DNA of 24,290 nt. Source: Spirochaeta sp. (GTDB lineage Bacteria; Spirochaetota; Spirochaetia; DSM-27196; Alkalispirochaetaceae). The stretch spans positions 1-24,290 of the forward strand of contig JAQIBO010000370.1 of assembly GCA_027859055.1 (NCBI GenBank), read 5' to 3'. Position numbers and translations under genes: made by a program. The notes under the pieces are model-generated. The model did not search any database and was not told the origin of the DNA. It was given only the letters and a program-made list of their open reading frames with translations. Shown here in pieces: positions 8,255 to 16,559 of the stretch (positions are counted from its first letter, which is position 1; every line of letters starts with the position of its first letter).

Positions 8255-9730
8255 ATGAGCAGAGGCGCATTGTGGAGCATTTTTATCCTGATTCTCCTGG
8301 TGGCGGCGGTTGGCTCGCTGCTGTTTGTGTTGCGTCCCGAGGAGGTGGTGGAGGAGCCGTTCAGCCCCCGCAAGTCCCACGCCGCCTACCGGGATGGGCT
8401 GGAGCAGATGGAGCTCAACGACACGGAGATGGGCTCGGCGTGGATATCCGCGGCGATCCGGGCCGAACGGAACCCCACCGCGGTGACCCCGCCGGTGCGG
8501 GAGGAGATATTTTTTGATCCCGCCGAGCCGGATGCGATCGCCTACTCCTTCCCCGTCAGTCGCGGACGGCGCGTCACAATAGATATTGCGGCCGATCACC
8601 GGCGCTATTTCGCCGATGTGTTTCGCCTGAACAACGAGGGCACCGAAACCGACGAACTGATCGCCAGCCGCTCCCCCGACGGGGACCAGATTGTCTTTGA
8701 GGCGCGGTCCAACGGCTTTTATCTGTTGCGGCTTCAGCCGGAACTGTTGCGCGGCGGTCGGTATGTGGTGTCCATGGGGGAACGCGCCGCCCTCGCCTTT
8801 CCCGTAGAGGGCGCCTCCGTCGCGGACATCTGGAGCTTTTTTGGTGACGGCCGCGACGCAGGCGCCCGGACACACCACGGAGTGGACATCTTTGCGCCGC
8901 GGGGCACGCCGGTCCTGGCGGTCAGCGATTCCGAGGTGATTCGGGTGGGTCAACGCGAGCGCGGCGGTAATGTGGTGGTCCTCCAGGACAGTGCGCGCGG
9001 CATCAACCTGTACTACGCCCACCTGGACGAGCACCGGACCACCCGGGGAGCGCAGGTGCGCGCCGGTGATGTGATCGGCACAGTGGGAAACACCGGCAAC
9101 GCGATAACCACACCACCGCATCTGCATATCGGAATTTACCAGGGGAGCTGGCGCAACCCGGTGGACCCGTGGGCGTATTTTATCAACCCGGTCACCGTTG
9201 AACCGCCGCCGCTCCCACAGGATGCGCCGATCGGGGAGTGGATGGTGACGACCGCTGCGGTCACGGTCGTAAACGGTGTGCCCGCCGCCGGACGGACGAT
9301 TCCGCGCTACCGCAACCGCAACCCGCTGCTGCAGGGCGCGGGAGACACCTTTGCGGGAGCGGAGATCGCCGTGGAGCGTGCGCCCACGGGCCCGCAGGTT
9401 TTCTCCACGGTGATCGCTGCGGGGACACCGGTCCGCGTCCTCGGCGCTGCCGGTGAGGCGCTGCGGGTGCGCACCCCCGGGGGATATATCGGCTTTATCG
9501 GCGCGCGGACCGCAGCCGGGACGGCGCAGGTGGTCGCCATTTCCGAGGCGGACCGATTTGTCCCGGAACACGTCGGCGAACGCCGTGTGGCGCGGGACCC
9601 GATCTCCGGAGACGCGATCGGCGTGGTTGAACCGGATGCAGCGGTTGTACGGATCGCTTCGGTCGGCTCCGGCGAGCTGGTGCGTCTCGAGTCAGGACGG
9701 GTTGTCGCTCTGCAGAACGAAGTTCAATAA
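8255..9730 (+). CDS. Membrane-anchored M23-family metallopeptidase
   Basis: The 491-residue protein begins with a single membrane anchor or uncleaved signal (residues 7-26, WSIFILILLVAAVGSLLFVL), with the rest predicted to be periplasmic. A beta-rich region (about 85-180) precedes the LytM/M23 catalytic domain (about 185-310). The zinc ligands are visible as H207-H-G-V-D211 and H289-L-H291, with the family features AHLDEH and GDVIGTVGNTGNAITTPPHL. The C-terminal 180 residues look SH3-like (TPVRVLGAAGEALRVRTPGGYIG within about 385-425). It is probably a peptidoglycan endopeptidase or a recycling/turnover factor. The ATG at 8255 is preferred over an in-frame TTG at 8237 because of promoter position. 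Confidence 0.87.
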   Translation: MSRGALWSIFILILLVAAVGSLLFVLRPEEVVEEPFSPRKSHAAYRDGLEQMELNDTEMGSAWISAAIRAERNPTAVTPPVREEIFFDPAEPDAIAYSFPVSRGRRVTIDIAADHRRYFADVFRLNNEGTETDELIASRSPDGDQIVFEARSNGFYLLRLQPELLRGGRYVVSMGERAALAFPVEGASVADIWSFFGDGRDAGARTHHGVDIFAPRGTPVLAVSDSEVIRVGQRERGGNVVVLQDSARGINLYYAHLDEHRTTRGAQVRAGDVIGTVGNTGNAITTPPHLHIGIYQGSWRNPVDPWAYFINPVTVEPPPLPQDAPIGEWMVTTAAVTVVNGVPAAGRTIPRYRNRNPLLQGAGDTFAGAEIAVERAPTGPQVFSTVIAAGTPVRVLGAAGEALRVRTPGGYIGFIGARTAAGTAQVVAISEADRFVPEHVGERRVARDPISGDAIGVVEPDAAVVRIASVGSGELVRLESGRVVALQNEVQ

Positions 9731-9740
9731 ACAGATTTCA

Positions 9741-9769
9741 TTGCATCTTGCCGGGTGGTTTCTTACACT
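9741..9769 (+). promoter_or_regulatory. Promoter of cheW
   Basis: TTGCAT (9741-9746) and TACACT (9764-9769) are separated by exactly 17 bases, between the M23 stop codon and cheW. The predicted start is near 9776, giving a leader of about 29 bases that contains GGAG at 9794-9797. The same two boxes recur at the kinase promoter at 14977-15006 and nearly so at 22637-22665. Confidence 0.7.
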
Positions 9770-9804
9770 TAGAGGATAACCCGCCAAGATGTTGGAGTGT
9801 TCTT

Positions 9805-10326
9805 ATGAGCGATACGGCAATAACCACAGCAAATCAGTATTTGACGTTCCGCCTGGATAACGGGCGCTACGCGATTAACGTTGGTCGCGTTCGGGAGGTG
9901 CTGGAGCACACCAACCTCACAAAAATTCCCGGCATGCCACCGTATATGGAGGGTGTGCTGAACGTCCGGGGAAGCGTGCTTCCGGTGATTGACCTGCGAA
10001 CCAAGTTCGGGATGGAGCACCTGGAGACGCAAATCGATACCGCCATCGTGGTCACCGAGATCGTCCGGGAGACGGAAACGGTGGTAGTCGGGTGCAAAAC
10101 CGATGCAGTGGAAGAGGTGATCGATATTATGCCGGAGGCGATTGAGCCGCCGCCGTCGATCGGGACGGAGATAAGCAGTGACTTCATCTACGGGATCGGA
10201 AAGGCCGATGACGATTTTGTGATCATTCTTGATGTTGAGCGCGTTTTCAGCGACACGGAGATCGGGAATCTGGCGTCGGTGGCACCGGGAGCCGGTCAGT
10301 CCGCAGGCGAAGAAGCCGCAAAGTAG
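9805..10326 (+). CDS. cheW: Chemotaxis coupling protein CheW
   Basis: The 173-residue protein is a single CheW domain with the family's typical strings: YLTFRLDNGRYAINVGRVRE, TKIPGMPPYMEGVLNVRGSV, LPVIDLRTKFGM and FIYGIGKADDDFVIILDVER. It links chemoreceptors to the CheA kinase at the inner membrane. The ATG at 9805 has GGAG 7 bases upstream. A short Ala/Gly/Glu-rich tail of about 20 residues follows the domain. No other chemotaxis gene lies nearby, so it is an orphan copy with its own promoter. It may serve a distinct array, or simply be the general CheW placed away from cheA. Confidence 0.92.
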   Translation: MSDTAITTANQYLTFRLDNGRYAINVGRVREVLEHTNLTKIPGMPPYMEGVLNVRGSVLPVIDLRTKFGMEHLETQIDTAIVVTEIVRETETVVVGCKTDAVEEVIDIMPEAIEPPPSIGTEISSDFIYGIGKADDDFVIILDVERVFSDTEIGNLASVAPGAGQSAGEEAAK

Positions 10327-10348
10327 ACGCCGGAAAGAGGCAACCGGA

Positions 10349-10377
10349 TTGACGCGGCCCCCGTTCGTGGTGAAACT
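10349..10377 (+). promoter_or_regulatory. Candidate promoter of the TIGR03546-TIGR03545 pair
   Basis: TTGACG (10349-10354) and GAAACT (10372-10377) are 17 bases apart in the 76-base gap after cheW. A start near 10384 would give a short leader containing AGGAGG (10388-10393). The -10 is a weak match, so read-through from cheW is an alternative. Confidence 0.4.
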
Positions 10378-10402
10378 TTCTGCGCACAGGAGGCTGTAGG
10401 AG

Positions 10403-10942
10403 ATGATTATTACCTGGATCGCCCGGCTTATCGCCGGGCTCAACGCCAATCGACGGCCCGGCGAGATCGCCGCCGGCATCTCCATGGGTGTGTTGCTGGC
10501 GCTTGTCCCGGCGGGAAACCTGCTGTGGGTGGTGCTCTTTGTCGCAACCGTGTTCATGAAGCTCAATTTCGGGATTGAGTTGCTGGTATTGGCACTGCTG
10601 AAACCGGTCATACCCGCCGCCGACCCGCTGCTCCATGCGATCGGGTTGCAAATCCTCACAGCCGAGGGCCTGCAGGCGATCCTTACCACCCTGTACAACG
10701 TGCCCCTTGTTCCATTTACGCGGTTCAACAACACGGTTGTCGCCGGTGGACTCGCCGCCGGAGCTGCTCTGTGGATCCCGCTCTTTTTTATCGGCCGGCT
10801 GCTGGTGGTTGTCTACCGTCGGACGATCCACCCTCGCCTTGCGGAAAGCCGGATTGTGAAGGCGTTTCAGCGTATTCCGATCGTCTCGCGAATCGGCTCG
10901 CTGGTGAAACGGTTTCAACGCGTGTATTCAATCGTAGGATAA
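10403..10942 (+). CDS. TIGR03546-type inner-membrane protein (DUF2062-like)
   Basis: The 179-residue protein has a DUF2062-like core: RPGEIAAGISMGVLLALVPA followed by GNLLWVVLFVATVFMKLNFG, then hydrophobic stretches near 57-75 and 112-138, and a basic C-terminal tail. At least three membrane segments are likely. AGGAGG lies 9 bases before the ATG. The next gene starts 9 bases after the stop and encodes a TIGR03545-type protein. The two families are described as a recurring gene pair in bacteria that have outer membranes, and no function has been assigned to either as far as I know. The family name is from recognition of motif and context, not a search. Confidence 0.8.
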   Translation: MIITWIARLIAGLNANRRPGEIAAGISMGVLLALVPAGNLLWVVLFVATVFMKLNFGIELLVLALLKPVIPAADPLLHAIGLQILTAEGLQAILTTLYNVPLVPFTRFNNTVVAGGLAAGAALWIPLFFIGRLLVVVYRRTIHPRLAESRIVKAFQRIPIVSRIGSLVKRFQRVYSIVG

Positions 10943-10951
10943 GGGCGGAAT

Positions 10952-13114
10952 ATGGCACGAACGCTTCCAAAGAAATTCAGAAAACCGATTCCGGAAAAGA
11001 AATTCTCGCGGCGCGTCCTTGGACGCATCCATCTTGACCGGGACCGCTCATTTGTAGAGCAGGTGTTTGTCCGCCGTGAAGACGGGACGTACCTGCTTGA
11101 CGAGACACTGACCGCAGAGGATACCAGACGACTTGTCGGTGTACTGCGGGAGATAAAGAAAAACCGCGGCCTCCTGCGGACCGGTCGTCTGGCGATCGTG
11201 GCGATCATTATCGGCGCGGCGGTGATTTTCGGGGTGTTTTTCAAAGATCGCCTGGTGAAAGACGCAGCGGAGTCGTTTCTGGAATTGACGTTCGGGGCGC
11301 GCAGTGAAATCGCGGAGCTCCAGTTTCGCCCCTTCCGCGGGACCGTATCGATCCGGGACGTAACCGTCGCGGACCGGGACCGACCGATGACCAATCTGTT
11401 TGTCCTGGAGAGCACAATGTTGTCCGTCAACACGGTGGAGCTCCTGAAGGGTAACGTGGTTATTTCCGAGATGTCCGCCGACGGGCTCGCCTTTGGAACG
11501 GCCCGGGAGACCTCGGGAGCTCTGGAACGCCGGGACGATGACCGACGCGGGGCAGACAACGACGGTGGCGGCGGGCAAACGGCCGAGCGCGCTGCCGGGG
11601 CTGCCGGGGACACCGCGCGGTCCGCCGCAGCGGGACTGGGGTTAACCGCCGAAATGCTGGATCCCGCCGCACTCATTGCCAACGAAGTGGACAACCTGCA
11701 GTCCCTGGCGGTGGCCGAGTCGCTGGTCGCCGAGGCAGAGACGACGAAAGCTACCGTTGCCCGGGCAGTCTCCGACGCCGAGGAAACCGGGGCTACGATT
11801 CGCCGGGAGGCGGAAGCGGTGCTTCAACGGGACGTGACGGAGATCTCCGATCTGAACACGCTGCGCGATACCTACCAGGAGCTGGAACGTACGGGGGAAA
11901 CGGTTCGCACCCTTTCCGGTGACATCCGGGAGACGACGGAGCTGGTCCGGCAGCAAACCGGGCGCCTGAGTGACGCCGGCACCCGGATAGAAGCGGCGGT
12001 TGCCGCTGACATGGCGCGCCTCCGGGAGCAGATTCCGACGCGAGATCTGGACCCGCGCGAGTTTGCCCTGACGATGGTGCGCACCTTTCTCGAGGAGTCT
12101 CTTGGAAGCACCTACGACCGGGGAATGGCGGTGGTCACCCGTCTGCAGGCGCTCCGGCGGGAGACGCCGCAAGGGAGCGATGCGCCGGGACGGGGTGGCG
12201 TGGATATCGTGTTTTCCTCGGCGGTCTATCCGCGTTTTTCCATCGCCGAGGCGCGCCTCAGCGGGCGGAGCGGCGCTGCCGATCTTGCAATAAACATCGC
12301 GCATATCTCGTCTGATCCGGAGATAACCGGGGAACCGGTGACGTTCACGTATACCGGCCGGGGAGAACCGTCAACGGTGGAAATCACCGGCCGCATCGAT
12401 CTGCGGGACGGGGCGGAGAACCTGGCCACGTACAGCATGAGCGTTGACAACGTGAATCCGCCGCTGCCGGCAGCGGCCGCGGGACTCGGATTTGCCGCGT
12501 TCGGCGGAAGCGGATTCGTCCAGAGCGACGGAACGTTCACCGACGCGGAAACGCTCGGCGGGACGGTAGCGTTCCGGGTGGAGCAGCCGGCGTTTTCCGT
12601 CACCGACGAGGCGGGAGCGGCGGTTCAGATCGTCGCCGACGCCTTGAACGATACCGACCAACTGGACGCCGACCTGACCTACCGGGTGTCCGGCGGCACC
12701 CTCACGGAGCTCTCCGGCTCCACCTCCCTGGCAACGCTTCTTCGTGAGCGCGTGGATGCGCTGATAGCAGAGTTGCGCGCCGATGTGGAGGCGCGGGTAC
12801 GCGCCGAGCTGGAAACGCGCCTTGCCGCGTACCTGGGGCCGTATCGGGAGACGGTGGACGAGCTTCTGGAGCAGACCGGCGTGGCGGAATCGGTCCTGGA
12901 CGATGCACAGGCGTACACCGCCGCAGTGGCAAACGCCCGGGAAGCCGCGGAGCAACGCCTGGCGGACATGCGATCCGAGGCGGAGGCGCGCGTCCGGGAG
13001 GAGGCGGAACGGGAGATCCAGGAACGGACTGAACAGGCGCAGGACGAGGTGGAAGAGCGTGCGCGGGAGCAGGCCGATTCACTGCGTGAAGGATTACAGG
13101 TTCCGGGTTTCTGA
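10952..13114 (+). CDS. TIGR03545-type envelope protein with AsmA-like N-terminus and coiled coils
   Basis: The 720-residue protein has a basic cytoplasmic N-terminus, one membrane segment at about 78-97 (LAIVAIIIGAAVIFGVFF) and a large predicted periplasmic part. Directly after the membrane segment, FGARSEIAELQFRPFRGTVS with IRDVTVADRDRPMTNLFVLE and LLKGNVVISEMSADGLAFGT reads like the opening of AsmA/TamB-type domains (G-x-v-x-i-x-d-v, then a leading L-x-G). Long charged helical segments follow at about 240-390. A beta-rich region lies at about 405-590, and a strongly charged coiled coil fills about 600-715 (AEARVREEAEREIQERTEQA). It is co-transcribed with the upstream TIGR03546 gene (9-base gap). 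An envelope or lipid-related role is inferred only from the AsmA resemblance. Confidence 0.78.
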   Translation: MARTLPKKFRKPIPEKKFSRRVLGRIHLDRDRSFVEQVFVRREDGTYLLDETLTAEDTRRLVGVLREIKKNRGLLRTGRLAIVAIIIGAAVIFGVFFKDRLVKDAAESFLELTFGARSEIAELQFRPFRGTVSIRDVTVADRDRPMTNLFVLESTMLSVNTVELLKGNVVISEMSADGLAFGTARETSGALERRDDDRRGADNDGGGGQTAERAAGAAGDTARSAAAGLGLTAEMLDPAALIANEVDNLQSLAVAESLVAEAETTKATVARAVSDAEETGATIRREAEAVLQRDVTEISDLNTLRDTYQELERTGETVRTLSGDIRETTELVRQQTGRLSDAGTRIEAAVAADMARLREQIPTRDLDPREFALTMVRTFLEESLGSTYDRGMAVVTRLQALRRETPQGSDAPGRGGVDIVFSSAVYPRFSIAEARLSGRSGAADLAINIAHISSDPEITGEPVTFTYTGRGEPSTVEITGRIDLRDGAENLATYSMSVDNVNPPLPAAAAGLGFAAFGGSGFVQSDGTFTDAETLGGTVAFRVEQPAFSVTDEAGAAVQIVADALNDTDQLDADLTYRVSGGTLTELSGSTSLATLLRERVDALIAELRADVEARVRAELETRLAAYLGPYRETVDELLEQTGVAESVLDDAQAYTAAVANAREAAEQRLADMRSEAEARVREEAEREIQERTEQAQDEVEERAREQADSLREGLQVPGF

Positions 13115-13190
13115 AGAATCTGAAGAATGCCTCGCTCCGGACGGCGGGGACGAAAACCGCCCGCGATTGACGATCCTCGGGGCGACGGTC

Positions 13191-14939
13191 CTAGGGGAAA
13201 CAGATCCGAAACGCGGTCTTCGGTGTCCGTTCCATACCCATGGTGCCACCGAGTTGCTGGACCAACGCGCCGATAAGACGCAGGCCCAGTCCCTCGGCCT
13301 GGTGCACGTCGACCGTTTCCGGTATTGGACGTCCGCTGTTGGAGACGGTCAGCTCCCGGTGGGAGCCCTCCTCCCGGCCGGCGAGTTCCACGGAAAAGTG
13401 CGCCGGTTCACCCGGCAAAAACGCGTGTTTCATCGCGTTGGTGGCCAGCTCGTTCACGATAATGCCAAGAGTAACGGCGGTACGGGTTGGCAAGACCGCG
13501 TGATCAATTCGGATTTCGACGGTTACCGAGCTGTGAGGATAGAACGAAAACACGCTCGGCAACAGCGTATCCAGATACGCATTGAAATCGATCGTCATCA
13601 CCGCATCGGCGGCGTACAGTGTCTCGTGGATCAGCCCGATCGCATCTATCCGGCTCCGGATATCCGACAGGTCCGCCGCATCTCCCAATCTTTCGTCTTT
13701 CATACCCACCAGCGCCGAAACCAGCATAAGGTTGTTTTTGGTACGGTGGTTCAGCTCCTGCATCAGCCAGTCTTTCTCGCGCAGAGATTCCTCCAACTGT
13801 CGCTGCGCCGTCCGGACCGCCGTGTAATCGGTGAACGTGACCACGATGATATCGTCAATGCTATGGGCCAGCACGTCCACATTTCGGACCGTTCCGTCAC
13901 AACAGGTGACATCGGCCTCCATTGGACCGACCAAACCGTGCGGACCAGCGGCATCTCGGGCGGCGGTCCACCGCGAGGCGATCTCCGCACGGTACACCGG
14001 ATCGGGATATGCGAGGTGAAACCATCCGGCGAGATCTCCGACCTCCTGAGCACTGTACCCGAAGGTATTCAGAAAGGCGCGGTTCACCGACTGTACACGC
14101 TCCTCCGGCCCGGACGAGACAACCACCGGTACGGGCAGACTGTCCAGAATACGGCGGAGCAGCTGTTCACTCTCCCGGTGACGGGACATATCCGCGTCCA
14201 GGCAGAACACCTCCGTTGGCCGGTCCGGGTACTGCACAACGGTGTGCCGGGAGTACACCTCCACGGGTGAGCCGTCTTTGCGGCGGAGGAGCAGGGTTTC
14301 CGAGGGGATCGGCTCGCCGGTCTCGGCGCTGTGACGGATGAGCCGCTGCACCTCGTCGCTCATCTCCGGGGGAATGATCAGGTCCACCAGGTTTCCCCCG
14401 ATCGCCTCTGCGGCGCTGTAGCCGTACAACTCTTCAGACGCCCGGTTCCAGTACAGAACGGTACCGTCCGGCGCGTACCCCTGTATCGCCAGAGTCGGGG
14501 CGGTGTTAAACAGACTTTGAAAGCGGACGCGTTCATTTTCCACGCGGCGATGTTCCGCAAACAGCTCCAGGGCGGTTTTCACCGACTGAAGCAGCATGAA
14601 CTCGCCGGTGTTTTTCAGGACATATCCGTAGCGGGTAATCTGCTGCGCGGCGGTGACAACCTCCTGCTCCGCGTGGGAGGTGAGAAAGACCACCGGGAGG
14701 TCCCGCCTGGCGCGGATCTGACGCGCCGCCTCAGTGCCGGTGATACCCGTACCAAGGTCGATATCCATCAGAATAAGCCCTACCGGAACCGACGGGGCTG
14801 TCGCGAAGGCAACCGCATCCTCACCGGTATGCACGGTCTTGACGGTGTATCCTTCACCTTCGAGGGTTTTTCGCTCGCGAAGCGCGATGATCGCGTTGTC
14901 TTCTACCAGAAGGATCGTGGTGCCAGTGTAATCAGTCAT
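13191..14939 (-). CDS. Hybrid sensor histidine kinase: REC-PAS-PAS-HisKA_2-HATPase
   Basis: The 582-residue protein has an N-terminal receiver domain with phosphoacceptor Asp59 (LILMDIDLGTG) and NTGEF where the receiver Lys region lies. Two PAS domains follow (about 125-240 and 255-375), then a HisKA_2 phosphotransfer helix with His398 in LNHRTKNNLMLVSAL, and an HATPase domain with IIVNELATNAMKHAF. The ATP-lid G1 motif reads NSGRP instead of DNGxG. No transmembrane segment is seen, so it should act in the cytoplasm. The ATG at 14939 is preferred over 14957 because GCGGGAA lies upstream and the distance to TILLVED then equals that in the neighbouring kinase. It is divergent from the kinase at 15093. 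Confidence 0.87.
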   Translation of the reverse strand: MTDYTGTTILLVEDNAIIALRERKTLEGEGYTVKTVHTGEDAVAFATAPSVPVGLILMDIDLGTGITGTEAARQIRARRDLPVVFLTSHAEQEVVTAAQQITRYGYVLKNTGEFMLLQSVKTALELFAEHRRVENERVRFQSLFNTAPTLAIQGYAPDGTVLYWNRASEELYGYSAAEAIGGNLVDLIIPPEMSDEVQRLIRHSAETGEPIPSETLLLRRKDGSPVEVYSRHTVVQYPDRPTEVFCLDADMSRHRESEQLLRRILDSLPVPVVVSSGPEERVQSVNRAFLNTFGYSAQEVGDLAGWFHLAYPDPVYRAEIASRWTAARDAAGPHGLVGPMEADVTCCDGTVRNVDVLAHSIDDIIVVTFTDYTAVRTAQRQLEESLREKDWLMQELNHRTKNNLMLVSALVGMKDERLGDAADLSDIRSRIDAIGLIHETLYAADAVMTIDFNAYLDTLLPSVFSFYPHSSVTVEIRIDHAVLPTRTAVTLGIIVNELATNAMKHAFLPGEPAHFSVELAGREEGSHRELTVSNSGRPIPETVDVHQAEGLGLRLIGALVQQLGGTMGMERTPKTAFRICFP

Positions 14940-14976
14940 ATCAGCCGTTCCCGCCATTGTCCGTTGTTTTGTTCCA

Positions 14977-15006
14977 AGTGTAGGGGAGACAACCTAACGA
15001 ATGCAA
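14977..15006 (-). promoter_or_regulatory. Promoter of the 13191-14939 kinase gene
   Basis: On the minus strand TTGCAT (15006-15001) and TACACT (14982-14977) are separated by 18 bases. The predicted start is near 14970, so the ATG at 14939 would have a leader of about 31 bases carrying GCGGGAA. The boxes are identical to those of the cheW promoter. Confidence 0.6.
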
Positions 15007-15034
15007 AATCCTGTTGCGATTTGTCGAATCTTCG

Positions 15035-15046
15035 CGTGCCGGCACG
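15035..15046. promoter_or_regulatory. Perfect 12-base palindrome CGTGCCGGCACG
   Basis: CGTGCCGGCACG is a perfect palindrome midway in the intergenic region between two divergent REC-PAS-kinase genes. It lies about 30 bases upstream of the -35 of the minus-strand gene and about 46 bases before the plus-strand GTG. It could be an operator for both genes or a chance GC-rich palindrome. Confidence 0.3.
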
Positions 15047-15092
15047 GAGCGGTCGTGGTAAAATTGGCAGGAAACTACCTTGAGGATGCCCT

Positions 15093-16559
15093 GTGTTTAC
15101 ACATGATGAAAAGACCATTTTGCTCGTCGAGGACGAACCGCTGATCGCGCTGAACCAGAAAACGGTACTCCAGCGCAACGGGCTGCACGTTCGCGTCGCC
15201 GCCAGCGGTGAAAAGGCGATCCGTACCGTTCGGGAGGCTCCTGAGATCGATCTGGTCCTGATGGACATCGATCTCGGATCCGGGATCGACGGAACGGTTG
15301 CGGCGGAGCAGATTCTTGAATTGCGGGAGCTGCCGATCGTCTTTTTGACCGGCCACGCCGAACGGGAGATGGTGGAAAAGGTGCGTCGGATCACCCGATT
15401 TGGCTACGTCCTCAAGAACGCCGGCGAATTTGTCCTCATCGAGGCGATTGTGATGGCGTTTGAACTGTTTGACACCAACCAGCAGCTTCGTCGGCGTGAG
15501 CAGTGGTACCGTGCCGCCCTGGAGGGAACGCCGATGGAGCACGATTCACCGGATGCGGAAACGCATCTCCGCGATGTGAACCAGGCGTACCTGGAAAATA
15601 TCCTGCGTTCCGCACCTACCGGGATCGGCATCGTCTCCAATCGCGTTATTCGACGCGTGAACGACCGCGTCTGCGCGATGGTCGGCTACACCCGGGACGA
15701 GCTGGTTGGAAACAGCATCCGCATGTTGTACGAGACCGATGCGGAGTTTGAGGCGGTGGGGGCGAGAAAGTACAAGGCGATCCACGACAGCGGCGTGGGC
15801 ACGGTGGAGACGCGCTGGCGCCGGAAGGACGGAACGGTAATTGATGTTCACGTCTCCTCGGCACCGCTGTATCCGGGGAACGACCACACTGAGTACACGT
15901 TTACCGCCCTGGACATATCCGAACGGCAACGCGCGCGGGATCAGCTCACCCGGGCACTGGAGGAAAAGACGCACCTTCTGGCGGAGTTGAACCACCGCGT
16001 GAAAAACAACCTGATGATGGTGGAGGCGTTAATCGGCCTCAAGGCGGATCAGCTCACAGACCCGCGACAGCTGGACGATCTGCGCGTGAAAGTGGAGACG
16101 ATCCGCACCGTTCACGAGAAATTGGGCACCGGCGCAGACACGCTGCAGGTGGATTTGCCGGCGTATCTGCCGGATCTTCTGCGGGCAGTCCTGGCGGCGG
16201 CGCCGACGCCCGCTCCGCCGGAGATCGAAACGGAGATAGCTCCCGCGGTTGTATCCGCGCGCACCGCCGTGTCTCTTGGCCTGATCATCAACGAGTTGGT
16301 CACCAACGCGGTAAAGCACGCATTTCCGGCGGTGCGGCACCCGACTGTCGCAATACACGGTGTGCGCGACGACGGGAAGTACACGCTGGTACTGAGCCAC
16401 AACGGCACGGCAATGCCTGAATCGATCGATTTTGCCGATCCTGCCACGCTGGGACTGGGCCTGCAGCTGCTGACCACGCTGGTGGATGAGCTCAACGGTA
16501 CTATCAGTCACCACCGGGAGAATGAGCTCACCGCGTTTTCCATTACCGTTCCTCTGTAA
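15093..16559 (+). CDS. Hybrid sensor histidine kinase: REC-PAS-HisKA_2-HATPase
   Basis: The 488-residue protein has an N-terminal receiver with Asp58 (LVLMDIDLGSG) and KNAGEF, one PAS domain (about 165-285; IVSNRVIRRVNDRVCAMVGY), a HisKA_2 segment with His301 in LNHRVKNNLMMVEAL, and an HATPase domain with LIINELVTNAVKHAF. The G1 box reads HNGTA rather than DNGxG, a departure shared in kind with the divergent neighbour. It has no membrane segment. The GTG at 15093 is supported by GAGG 7 bases upstream; no in-frame ATG begins before the receiver. Its last 17 bases overlap the 3' end of the convergent kinase gene. No partner response regulator with an output domain is nearby. Confidence 0.87.
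   Translation: MFTHDEKTILLVEDEPLIALNQKTVLQRNGLHVRVAASGEKAIRTVREAPEIDLVLMDIDLGSGIDGTVAAEQILELRELPIVFLTGHAEREMVEKVRRITRFGYVLKNAGEFVLIEAIVMAFELFDTNQQLRRREQWYRAALEGTPMEHDSPDAETHLRDVNQAYLENILRSAPTGIGIVSNRVIRRVNDRVCAMVGYTRDELVGNSIRMLYETDAEFEAVGARKYKAIHDSGVGTVETRWRRKDGTVIDVHVSSAPLYPGNDHTEYTFTALDISERQRARDQLTRALEEKTHLLAELNHRVKNNLMMVEALIGLKADQLTDPRQLDDLRVKVETIRTVHEKLGTGADTLQVDLPAYLPDLLRAVLAAAPTPAPPEIETEIAPAVVSARTAVSLGLIINELVTNAVKHAFPAVRHPTVAIHGVRDDGKYTLVLSHNGTAMPESIDFADPATLGLGLQLLTTLVDELNGTISHHRENELTAFSITVPL

Noticed and set aside
8246..9571. 441-codon minus-strand frame opposite the M23 peptidase
   Set aside because: The HxGxD and HxH zinc motifs are on the plus strand. The opposite frame is a low-complexity shadow.
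13115..13190. GGCGG...CCGCC stem as a terminator between the TIGR03545 gene and the kinase gene
   Set aside because: The stem is 5 bp with a 9-base loop and no T run. Such stems are common by chance in this GC-rich DNA.
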